This document shows, one piece after another, positions 27,010-34,856 of a stretch of 64,000 bases of DNA (the first letter of the stretch is position 1; each line of letters begins with the position of its first letter). Source of the DNA: an uncultured Ilumatobacter sp. Lineage in GTDB: Bacteria; Actinomycetota; Acidimicrobiia; Acidimicrobiales; Ilumatobacteraceae. The notes under the pieces were generated by a model. The model was not told the origin of the DNA. It worked only from the letters and a program-made list of their open reading frames with translations, and did not search any database. A program made the translations under genes and the position numbers. Location: assembly GCA_905182555.1 (NCBI GenBank), contig CAJJBX010000009.1, positions 62,001 through 126,000 on the forward strand. The letters are read 5' to 3'.

Positions 27010-27906
27010 TCAGATCCCCATCGACATCGGGCCGACGCGGAGTGACGCCTCTTGATCAACGTCAAGCATCGTCTTCTTGCCGCTCACGATGCGGCGACGT
27101 ACAGCGCCGGAAATCGTGTCGACACAGATGGTGCCGAGCACGACGATGATCAGACCAAGCCCAGCAGTGCCGAAATCCTTGAACTTCAGAGCCTCGGCGA
27201 GGTCGGAACCAATGCCGCCGGCACCCACGAGACCCAGCACGGCGGAGGCGCGGATGTTGACCTCGAAGCGATACAGCAGAAATGATGTGATCTCTGGCGT
27301 CACTTGGGGCAGTACGCCCCAGCGAAGACGCTGGAGGCGAGACGCCCCGACGGCGTCGGCCGCTTCAAGCGGGCCCTTGTTGATGCCTTCGATGATCTCG
27401 TAGAAGAGCTTGCCGAGGGTGCCGATCGATCCGACACCGATCGCGAGAACGCCCGCCATCGGCCTGAGACCAAAGATCGGAATAAACGCCAACGCCAGAA
27501 TGATTTCGGGGATGGCACGCAGCAGGTTGAACACCTGGCGTGTCATCCAGGCAACAGGTTTGCCGACGAGATTTTCGGCCGCGAGGAATGACAGCGGCAC
27601 GGCGAAGATCGCGGCGATGATCGTGCCGAGCCACGCAATGGCGATCGACTCCCACATTGCGCTGAGTAACTCTGGAATCTTGCTGACCTCCATGCTGTTG
27701 AACATGACGCGGCCGAGCGTCCACATGTCGGCGGGGGCTTCGAGCAGGCGCGACCATTTCGCATCGAGGCCTGTTGCTGACCACCACACAAGCGCGACGG
27801 CGAGCGCGGTCGTGACCCAACGGAACGTCGCCAGCGGCTTCTTTGGGAGTTCGACACCATGAGGCGGTGTCGGCATCAGATTCATGCGCAACTTTGAGTC
27901 GACCAT
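27010..27906 (-). CDS. phnE: phosphonate-type ABC transporter permease
   Basis: This approximately 298-residue BPD_transp_1 permease has the family EAA-like cytoplasmic loop GPLEAADAVGASRLQRLRWG followed by VLPQVTPEITSFLLYRFEVN and the PhnE-characteristic RASAVLGLVGAGGIGSDL. About six membrane helices. The start ATG 27906 overlaps the stop of the preceding permease gene (TGATG), consistent with a heterodimeric channel. Symbol follows the transporter family; the actual solute (phosphonate, phosphite or a phosphate ester) is not determined. Confidence 0.9.
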   Translation of the reverse strand: MVDSKLRMNLMPTPPHGVELPKKPLATFRWVTTALAVALVWWSATGLDAKWSRLLEAPADMWTLGRVMFNSMEVSKIPELLSAMWESIAIAWLGTIIAAIFAVPLSFLAAENLVGKPVAWMTRQVFNLLRAIPEIILALAFIPIFGLRPMAGVLAIGVGSIGTLGKLFYEIIEGINKGPLEAADAVGASRLQRLRWGVLPQVTPEITSFLLYRFEVNIRASAVLGLVGAGGIGSDLAEALKFKDFGTAGLGLIIVVLGTICVDTISGAVRRRIVSGKKTMLDVDQEASLRVGPMSMGI

Positions 27907-28727
27907 CAGATGAGCCTCCGACGGAGGGTGACGGAGATGCGTTCGACGATGAACACGACGAGGAAGAACATCACGACGAGGCCCCATAACTTCTCCCAGT
28001 CGCCACGACCGCGGAAGAATTCGATGCGGGCACCAATGCCGCCGGCACCAACGAGGCCGAGCACCGCCGACGCACGGAGGTTAAGTTCGAAGTTGTAGAG
28101 CACGAACGACGTGTACGAGGGCAAAATCTGAGGCACGACTGCGCTGCGCAGCATTTGGGTGAGGCTGGCACCGGACGCGTTGGCCGCCTCGATCGGGCCC
28201 ATGTCGATGCCGTCGAGGGTGTCGGATGTGAGCTTGGTCGTGACGGCAATCGAGAAGAAGAAGAGCGCGAGCAGTCCGCTGAGCGCGCCGATGCCTACCG
28301 CCGTGACGAAGAGCAGTGCCCACAACAGGTCGGGAATCGAGCGGATGACGTTATTGAAGCTGCGCACCAGCGTGCGTAGCGCGCGATTCGGGTTGCCGAA
28401 TGTGGTCGACCAGAGCGCGAGTGGCAGGGCGACCGTTGCCCCGGTGGCGGTGCCGAGCACGGCGAGCTGCAAGGTTTCGATGAACGCCGAACGCGACCGC
28501 CGCGACCAAATTTGACCCCAGTCGGGGTTGAGTAATCCTTCGACGACCGAGTTCTTCCGCCCGAAGTTGGAGATGATCTCGCCGAGCGAGAACCCAACGC
28601 TGATAGCGGTGATGATCGTGAGCAGGATCGCGCCGATCGCGGTTCCGATGGCAAACATCGAGACAGCTGGTTTTGCCGGGAGTGTTGGAGCGGGCGTGCT
28701 GTTGGTGCCGTTGTCAAGGGTGGTCAT
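27906..28727 (-). CDS. phnE: phosphonate-type ABC transporter permease (first of two)
   Basis: Paralogue of the next permease: GPIEAANASGASLTQMLRS in the EAA loop and the same RASAVLGLVGAGGIGARIEF signature. The protein is about 273 residues, with a first helix at FAIGTAIGAILLTIITAISV. ATG 28727 (MTTLDNG) is chosen; it lies 14 bases after the ATPase gene stop. Two different permease genes in one operon are common for PhnE-type systems. Confidence 0.9.
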   Translation of the reverse strand: MTTLDNGTNSTPAPTLPAKPAVSMFAIGTAIGAILLTIITAISVGFSLGEIISNFGRKNSVVEGLLNPDWGQIWSRRSRSAFIETLQLAVLGTATGATVALPLALWSTTFGNPNRALRTLVRSFNNVIRSIPDLLWALLFVTAVGIGALSGLLALFFFSIAVTTKLTSDTLDGIDMGPIEAANASGASLTQMLRSAVVPQILPSYTSFVLYNFELNLRASAVLGLVGAGGIGARIEFFRGRGDWEKLWGLVVMFFLVVFIVERISVTLRRRLI

Positions 28728-28741
28728 CGGAGGCGGCGACG

Positions 28742-29557
28742 TCAGAGCGCGGCTTGCTTGGCCATCGTGTCGTCGGCGGTGAGGCTGCGTCCGTAGATGC
28801 TCTCGAATACGGCCTCGTCGCATTTGCTACCGGGGCCGTCGAAGACGAGGACGCCGTCACGGAGGCCGATGATGCGGTCGGCGTAGGCGGTCGCGAGGTC
28901 GAGGAAGTGAAGGTTGACGATCGTGGTGATGCCAAGCTCGCGGCTGATCTGCTGCAGGTAGCGCATCACAACGTGGCTTGTTGGCGGGTCGAGCGAGGCA
29001 ACGGGCTCGTCGGCAAGGATGATCGACGGTTCTTGTGCAAGCGCTCGGGCTATGCCGACGCGCTGACGCTGGCCGCCGGATAGGTCTGAGGCACGGGTGT
29101 AAGTCTTTTCGATGATCTCGACTCGCTCGAGCGCACGAGCGGCGATGTCGATGTCGGCCTGCGGGTACTTGCCGATCAAGGTGCGCCATGTGGGCACTTT
29201 GTGGAGTCGGCCCATCAGGACGTTCTTCAACACGGTGGTGCGATCGACGAGGTTGAAGCCCTGGAAGATCATTCCGACGTCGGAGCGCAGCTCGCGTAGG
29301 CCGGTGCGATTGAGCGAATGGACGTCGTTGCCGTTGACGTTCAGTTCGCCGGAGGTGAGCGGGACCAGGCCGTTAACGGCCCTGATCAGGGTCGATTTGC
29401 CTGCGCCCGAAAGCCCGACGATGACCACAAACTCGCCGTCATCGATCTCCAGATCGAGGTCCTTCATCGCCGACACCCCGTTGGGATAGGTGACGTTGGC
29501 TTTGCTGAAGCGAATCCTCGCGCCACAGCTTCTTCGAACCGGAGCAGCCGCCCCCAA
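28742..29557 (-). CDS. phnC: phosphonate-type ABC transporter ATP-binding protein
   Basis: ATPase subunit with Walker A GLSGAGKST, Q-loop GMIFQGFNLVDRTTVLKNV (typical of PhnC), signature LSGGQRQR and Walker B ILADEPVASLDP, then H-loop (NLHFLDLA). It energises uptake with the two permeases and PhnD. The family sequence starts at IRFSKANVTYPNG; the only upstream in-frame start is TTG 29557 without a good ribosome site. A GTG nearby is one base out of frame, so the N-terminus may also carry an indel. Confidence 0.9.
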   Translation of the reverse strand: MGAAAPVRRSCGARIRFSKANVTYPNGVSAMKDLDLEIDDGEFVVIVGLSGAGKSTLIRAVNGLVPLTSGELNVNGNDVHSLNRTGLRELRSDVGMIFQGFNLVDRTTVLKNVLMGRLHKVPTWRTLIGKYPQADIDIAARALERVEIIEKTYTRASDLSGGQRQRVGIARALAQEPSIILADEPVASLDPPTSHVVMRYLQQISRELGITTIVNLHFLDLATAYADRIIGLRDGVLVFDGPGSKCDEAVFESIYGRSLTADDTMAKQAAL

Positions 29558-29604
29558 CAGTTGCGCATGGGGTCAGGCCCCTTTCGCAACTCTGGCGGAC
29601 CAAA

Positions 29605-30660
29605 TCAGTCGAGGACGTCGCCGAGCTTGACTTCGAGTTGACGGATGACATCAAAGTCTACGGAGTCGACTGGCACGAGGCCGTCGATTTGGTAGAGCTC
29701 GTCGAGCACCGTGGCGCCTTCTTCGGTGGCTGCGATGGCAACGAACGCAGCTGTGATGGCCGCGACGAGGGAGTCGGGAAGGTCGCCGGCAACGGCGAAC
29801 CCATCGTTCGGGATCGGGCCGGACCAACCAAAGACAACGACCTTCTGGCCGACGTCGGAGCTGGTCTCTTCGATCGTGCCGCGAGCGTCGTTGAAAGACA
29901 CACCAACAGCGGCATCGCCGTCGTAAACAGCCTGCACCGAGCCGTCGTGGCCACCAGCGAACAGGCCGTTGATGTCATCGATGGGATCGATGCCAGCTTC
30001 GACGAGTTGCAGCGCCGGGATGGCGTAGCCGGAGGTTGAACCCTGGTCGACGAACGACACGGTCTGGCCTGCAAGCAGTGCCAACTTGTCGGCGCCGATC
30101 GGGCCGTCAGCGGCGCTCTCGGCGTCGAGGACGCCGTTGCAGAACAGGAAGCCGTCTTGGTCCGCCACCGGCGTGTCATTGCAATAAGTGTCGGGGTCGT
30201 TGGTAAACCACTGCGTCACGTAGAGAAGCGAACCATAACGCTCAGACTGCAGGATCAGCTCAGCGCCAGCCTGCTCTTCGGCTTGCACCATTTGGCGCGG
30301 TCCGAGGCCGCCGGCAATCTGGGCCTGGCCTGACTCAAGGGCAACAATGACGCCGGAGTAGTCAGTCGGCACGAGTGCCTCGACTTCGATGCCGAGACGC
30401 TCACCGAGCATGTCGGCGAGGGGCTGCGCTGTTTCGATGAGGCCACCAGTCTCCTGGCTCGGGGTGAGCGTGAAGACAAGCTTCTCTGGCCAGCCTTCTC
30501 GGGCGACGCTGTCAGCAGGTACTTCAGTTGCAGCGGGAGCTTCGGGTGCAGCGGTTGTGGTGGCGGCATCATCGTCGCTGCCACATGCTGCGATCACCAG
30601 AGAGGCGGCTGCAGCAAAAGCGACGAACGAACGCTTCGTTGTGGATCGTTTCATTTTCAC
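29605..30660 (-). CDS. phnD: phosphate/phosphite/phosphonate ABC transporter substrate-binding lipoprotein
   Basis: A 351-residue lipoprotein with signal peptide and lipobox (AAASLVIAACGSDDD), then a Thr/Ala/Pro linker and a PhnD-type type II periplasmic-binding fold. Family landmarks are GWPEKLVFTLTPSQETGGL, ALVPTDYSGVIVALESGQAQ, FVDQGSTSGYAIPALQL and PIPNDGFAVAGDLPDSL. It has an inserted Cys pair (YCND...LFCNG) that could form a disulfide. It heads phnD-phnC-phnE-phnE. Upstream, GTTCACTGACG at about 30768-30778 (minus strand) resembles a single PHO-box half, which is weak evidence for phosphate control. Confidence 0.9.
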   Translation of the reverse strand: MKMKRSTTKRSFVAFAAAASLVIAACGSDDDAATTTAAPEAPAATEVPADSVAREGWPEKLVFTLTPSQETGGLIETAQPLADMLGERLGIEVEALVPTDYSGVIVALESGQAQIAGGLGPRQMVQAEEQAGAELILQSERYGSLLYVTQWFTNDPDTYCNDTPVADQDGFLFCNGVLDAESAADGPIGADKLALLAGQTVSFVDQGSTSGYAIPALQLVEAGIDPIDDINGLFAGGHDGSVQAVYDGDAAVGVSFNDARGTIEETSSDVGQKVVVFGWSGPIPNDGFAVAGDLPDSLVAAITAAFVAIAATEEGATVLDELYQIDGLVPVDSVDFDVIRQLEVKLGDVLD

Positions 30661-30770
30661 TTCTTTCGTGTTTGGCGGTGCATTGGTAGATGTCGATGCT
30701 TGGTGACTATTTCTCTCCCTGGATGCGAGGGTCCGCTCGAAACGGTCGCACAGGATGTGGCGATGCTACG

Positions 30771-31364
30771 TCAGTGAACAGCGTCCCCTGAACGGCGAGA
30801 TGACGTCTCGGTGACAAGCGTGTGAAACTCGGACCAATTCGTCACATCGACAGTGCCCACTACCGGCGAATTCCAGGGGCGCACGAACCGACACACCACG
30901 GCGTCGGGATGATGTTCGACCAACTCGCGAAGCACATGCGGAGCGTCGTCGAGGTAAACGTCGCATGCAACTTCCGACTTGGTGAAGGTCAGATGCACTT
31001 CACGCGTTGGGACCTCGTTGTCTGCAAGCCAGTGCATTGTTTCGTGGACGGCCCAGTCGGGCTTCGTTGACACGATCACGATCCTGTGGCCTTCAGCGTC
31101 CAGCGTCCGGAGCGTTTCCAACGCATCGGGCAAGAGGTTCAGGTGGCGAAAAATCGACGGTCGGTTCTTGTTGCCGCGTGCCCAGGCCCAGAAGGCCTCC
31201 ATGTCATCAAAACCGCCGAGGCCGTGGAGGCCGTCCCACACCGTGACCATTTCGGCGGTCAACGTTCCACCGAACTCGGCGTTGTGGAGTGCGGTCCACC
31301 CGGCATTGAAATCGGCGACCACTCCGTCGAGGTCGATACCGAGCCGGAGTGCGAGGTTTGACAT
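30771..31364 (-). CDS. HAD-superfamily 5'-nucleotidase-like protein (NT5C type)
   Basis: A 197-residue HAD phosphatase with motif I DLDGVVAD, motif II VIVSTKP, a Lys in the following helix region (FTKSEVACDVYLDDAPHVL) supplying motif III, and the YLDDAP acidic motif IV. It is intact, unlike the second such gene at the other end of the transporter operon, and clearly a different paralogue (WDGLHGLGGFDDMEAF cap). It lies 110 bases upstream of phnD on the same strand. Likely role: removing phosphate from a nucleotide-like or other phosphomonoester. Confidence 0.85.
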   Translation of the reverse strand: MSNLALRLGIDLDGVVADFNAGWTALHNAEFGGTLTAEMVTVWDGLHGLGGFDDMEAFWAWARGNKNRPSIFRHLNLLPDALETLRTLDAEGHRIVIVSTKPDWAVHETMHWLADNEVPTREVHLTFTKSEVACDVYLDDAPHVLRELVEHHPDAVVCRFVRPWNSPVVGTVDVTNWSEFHTLVTETSSRRSGDAVH

Positions 31365-31481
31365 CTCAACATGGTGTCATGTCGCCCGCTGACTGTGCGA
31401 AATCCCAGCCTGGCGGTGGTTTGAGTTTGACATTCGTCGCATCCGCGCACGAAGCTGCAAGCCAAGATTCGATGGGGCGGG

Positions 31482-33210
31482 ATGAAACAATTAACCGGGA
31501 TGGACGTCAGCTTTTTGCTGATGGAAACAGCGAATACCTATGGCCATGTCAACGGATTGTCGATTTATGAGCGGCCGTCGCCTGACTTCGATCCGTTTAC
31601 GGAAGTTCGCAAGCGGCTCGGGATCATGGTGGGCCACCTCGAACCACTCCGACGCAAGGTCGTTGAGGTGCCGTTCGAACTCGATCGGCCGTATTGGGTT
31701 GAAGACGCGGACTTCGATCTCGACTTCCACGTTCGCCACATTGGTCTCGCCCCGCCCGGCGCTGCTGACCAACTCGCTGAACAGGTGGCGCGCATTGTTG
31801 GTCGTCGAATGGATCGGTCGCGGCCATTGTGGGAGGCCTATGTGATTGAAGGCCTCGCCGATGGTCGTTGGGCGCTGTTGCAGAAGACCCATCACGCCAC
31901 GATCGATGGCGCCTCTGGCGTGATCATGTTGAAGATGTTCACCGACGATTCGCCTGACGCGATCTACCCGCTCGAACACCGCGAGTGGGTTGGTGAACAG
32001 CCGCCGAGTCGCGCCGAGATGCTGCAAGTCGCGGCGCGGAACCTTGCGATCAACCCGGTTAAGGGCATGCGCCTCTCGCTGAGCGTGCTGCGCGATCTTG
32101 CCGATTCGATGGGCGTAACGAGCGTGAGCGGGCTCGCAACGCAAGTCCGTAAGACCCTTGGCTCGCTCACCGCAGGGCCGTCCAGCGATTCGAGTTCGTC
32201 GGTCAGTTTTCCGCTCACGCCGGCACCGCCGACGCCGTGGAACAAGTCGGTCACGCCGCACCGTCGGTTCGCAATGCGGTCAGCTGACCTGTCAAACCTC
32301 AAACGTTTGAAGGACGCCACCGGCGGCACCTTGAACGATGTCGTCATGGCGATCTGCACCGGAGCGCTCCGCCAGTACCTGATCGAGAAAGACCAACTGC
32401 CCGAGGGGCCGTTGCGAGCAATGGTGCCCGTGTCGATCCGAACAGGTCAGGAAGAAGATCCGTGGACCAACCGCGTGTCCGCGATCGTCGCCGACCTGCC
32501 CACGGGCTGCGCCGACCCGGTCGAACGCGTTGCGTTGTGCCGAGACGCGATGAACGCGGCCAAGGGCCAGCTCGACCTGGTGCCCGCCGACACGCTTGGC
32601 CACGCGGCCGATTACACATCTCCGGTCGTCGCGGCCTCGGCGATCCGGCTGGTGTCCCGACTCAAACTCGCCGATCGCGTGAATTCGCCGGTCAACGTTG
32701 TGATCTCGAACGTGCCAGGGCCGCGCGAGGCGCTGTACTTCGCTGGAGCGAAGCTCGATGCCTACATCCCGGTCTCGACGATCTCGGACGGCGTCGGCCT
32801 CAACATCACGGTACATAGCTACGAAGATCGCCTCGATTTCGGCCTGATCTCCGACCGTGAGTTGATCCCCGATCTCTGGCACCTCGTCGACCTGCACATC
32901 GATGAGATTGCTCGCCTCTTCGAGGCAACTGGTGCCGAATGGGCAGTCGAGCCCAGCCCGAAGCTGATGCGCAACGGCGGTGACGGCGTCGAGGCCGTCC
33001 CGGCGAGCAGCGGAGTCGTCAACGAGATGTTCCCTGATCGCACTGCTGCAGCAGTGCAGCCGCGCAAGCGAACCGCTGCCAAAAAGGCTCCAGTCAAGAA
33101 GAAGGCTGCAGCAAGGAAAGCTGCTGCAAAGAAGGCGACGCCGAAGAAGAAGGCTGCCGCCGAAGAAGAAGGCTGCCGCGAAGAAGAAGGCTGCCGCGAA
33201 GAAGAAGTAG
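31482..33210 (+). CDS. WS/DGAT family O-acyltransferase with lysine/alanine-rich tail, one frame break near the end
   Basis: Wax ester synthase/diacylglycerol acyltransferase making storage lipid from acyl-CoA. The catalytic motif is KTHHATIDGASG (HHxxxDG), and PLW-type text is RSRPLWEAYVIEG. The C-terminal WES domain has NVVISNVPGPREALY. After residue about 525 a tail of KKAAA-type repeats follows. At about 33160 a single extra C shifts the frame to acidic text; the correct frame ends in KKKAAAKKKAAAKKK and TAG 33208-33210, directly before a strong hairpin, which confirms this end. Start ATG 31482 has GGGGCGGG in front. Confidence 0.92.
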
Positions 33211-33221
33211 TTCGTCAGCGA

Positions 33222-33254
33222 CTGTCACGCCGAGGTCAGACCACGGCGTGACAG
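33222..33254. terminator. hairpin after the WS/DGAT gene, also a copy of the intergenic palindrome
   Basis: CTGTCACGCCG at 33222-33232 and CGGCGTGACAG at 33244-33254 form a perfect 11-bp stem with an 11-base loop, starting 12 bases after the corrected stop. There is no T-run, so it is a hairpin terminator or 3'-end stabiliser. The sequence belongs to the same palindrome family as copies at 25980, 34811 and 49614. Confidence 0.6.
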
Positions 33255-33320
33255 ACGGTCAGCTTGGGGTGCCTGGATGCTCATCGAAGAGTCGCGCCTG
33301 TGCATCGGTATCGTCTGTTC

Positions 33321-33758
33321 GTGAATCTTGTCGAACTCGAGCAACTCGGCGCAGACGACAGTCGCCTGCGGATGATCGCACGCTGGTTACTCGGTGGCAT
33401 CTTGGCGTTCGCAGGTGTTGCTCATCTCACGAGCCAACGACTGGAGTTCCAGGCGCAGGTCCCGGGCTGGTTCCCGCTCGACACTGACGTCGTCGTACTC
33501 GTGTCGGGCGTCGTTGAACTGGCTCTCGGTGCGGCACTGATCGCGCTCGGTCGGCATCGTGTGCTGGTCGGTGTCATTGTCGCGGTCTTCTTCGTGGTGA
33601 TCTTCCCTGGCAACATTGCCCAGTGGGTCGACGGCGTCGATGCGTTCGGGCTCGACACGGACTCCAAGCGTTTCACACGGCTGCTCTTCCAGCCCGTCCT
33701 CGTGGCGTGGGCGTTGTGGGCGACAGGGGCGTCGGGCCTGGCGCGCCGGCGTCGGTGA
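33321..33758 (+). CDS. DoxX family membrane protein
   Basis: A small four-helix membrane protein (about 145 residues). The first helix RWLLGGILAFAGVAHLTS has the family GxxHL feature, followed by VSGVVELALGAALIAL, VLVGVIVAVFFVVIFPGNIAQ and a last helix FQPVLVAWALWATG. DoxX-like proteins are often linked to thiosulfate/quinone or redox stress chemistry, but most members are uncharacterised. GTG 33321 is used; ATG 33372 would remove 17 residues. Confidence 0.8.
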   Translation: MNLVELEQLGADDSRLRMIARWLLGGILAFAGVAHLTSQRLEFQAQVPGWFPLDTDVVVLVSGVVELALGAALIALGRHRVLVGVIVAVFFVVIFPGNIAQWVDGVDAFGLDTDSKRFTRLLFQPVLVAWALWATGASGLARRRR

Positions 33759-33787
33759 CAACCACCGCGAATGGTGTGGTCGACCGA

Positions 33788-34789
33788 TCAGAATTGAGGC
33801 CGTCGAAGTCGTGCCGGCACCGCGGCTTCCCAGTCGGTGAGGAGCTGCATGATCTCAAGTGAGTCGTCGAGCCGCGGACTCGGGCGCGCTGCTTCGGCGT
33901 GGCCCGCTGTGACGTGGCGCTCGACCATCTGTACCTGGTGGAAGAACGCGTCATGATCGTTGTTGACCACGATGACTTCGGCAACGCCATCGAAGGGTTG
34001 CCACGTGAGTTGGTTGCGGCCGGCGACAGGCAACCATGGGTTGGTATCGAAGGTCAGCGTTCCGTTGTTGCCGGTCACCGTGAATGCGTGCGACATGCCG
34101 TATTCGTCGGTCGACTGAAGGCTGGCGAGGACACCGTTGTCGAAGCGGATGGAGATTGCTGTGTCAGAGACGTTGCCGTCGCCGTTGCGAGCGCCGACGG
34201 CAACGGCCGAACGTTCGCCGAAGGCACCCGGTCCGCACATTGTTTGAACGACGAGGTGTAAGAGCGACGTCGGGTAGCAACCAATGTTGTAGAGGGTGCC
34301 GCCGCCAGCAGCGTTCACGACATTGGAAATGTTCGCCGCGTATCGGCCGTTGACCGAACGCAGTTCGCCAAGGCGGCCGTCGCTGAGCACGTCGAGCACT
34401 GTCTCGTACAGCGGATGAGCGAGGTACATCAGCCCCTCAACGAAGAAGGCGTTTGTGAGTCGGACGCTGTCGACGAGTTCGCGCGCTGTGGCCATTGTTC
34501 GCGTGAGCGATTTCTCAGACAGCACTGCCTTGCCGGCGCGTGCCGCAGCAACGGCGAGTTCGTGATGCGCGTGGTTTGGTGTACCGATGTATACGGCGTC
34601 GATGCGCGGATCGCTGATTGCGGCCTCGATGCTGAGAGCGCGATCGATGCCGTGCTGGGCTCGAAATGTTTCGGTCCGTTCGGTCGAGCGACCTGCCACG
34701 ACATCAAGCCGAGAGCCGGGGCTCTGTTCGATTGCCGCGACCATGGTGTTCGTGATGAATCCGGTCCCGATGGCAGCCCAGCGCAGCAT
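33788..34789 (-). CDS. Gfo/Idh/MocA family oxidoreductase
   Basis: A 333-residue NAD(P)-dependent oxidoreductase. The N-terminal Rossmann domain starts AAIGTGFITNTMVAAI, the loop VYIGTPNHAHHELAVAAARA matches the family, and the catalytic Lys is in VLSEKSLTR (EKP-type motif with Ser in place of Pro). The C-terminal domain has GGGTLYNIGCYPTSLL, the usual GG.l.DiG.Y motif with Asn for Asp. Substrates of the family are sugars, inositols or trans-dihydrodiols. ATG 34789 (MLRWAAIG) is exactly at the first strand. Confidence 0.88.
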   Translation of the reverse strand: MLRWAAIGTGFITNTMVAAIEQSPGSRLDVVAGRSTERTETFRAQHGIDRALSIEAAISDPRIDAVYIGTPNHAHHELAVAAARAGKAVLSEKSLTRTMATARELVDSVRLTNAFFVEGLMYLAHPLYETVLDVLSDGRLGELRSVNGRYAANISNVVNAAGGGTLYNIGCYPTSLLHLVVQTMCGPGAFGERSAVAVGARNGDGNVSDTAISIRFDNGVLASLQSTDEYGMSHAFTVTGNNGTLTFDTNPWLPVAGRNQLTWQPFDGVAEVIVVNNDHDAFFHQVQMVERHVTAGHAEAARPSPRLDDSLEIMQLLTDWEAAVPARLRRPQF

Positions 34790-34807
34790 TGCACTGACAC
34801 TACTGAG

Positions 34808-34850
34808 CCGTCCTGGCACACCGAAGCCAGACCTCGGTGTGACAGGACGG
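34808..34850. terminator. strong hairpin between sulfatase and oxidoreductase genes (palindrome family copy)
   Basis: A 17-base arm starting CCGTCCTG at 34808-34824 pairs with 34834-34850 with one mismatch, around a 9-base loop. It lies 6 bases after the sulfatase stop (minus strand), as expected for a terminator. Its inner part matches the palindromes at 25980, 33222 and 49614. Confidence 0.6.
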
Positions 34851-34856
34851 CGATTG

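Noticed and set aside
30766-30780. PHO box upstream of phnD
   Set aside because: Only one 11-base half-site-like match (GTTCACTGACG) and no second direct repeat, so it is too weak to call.
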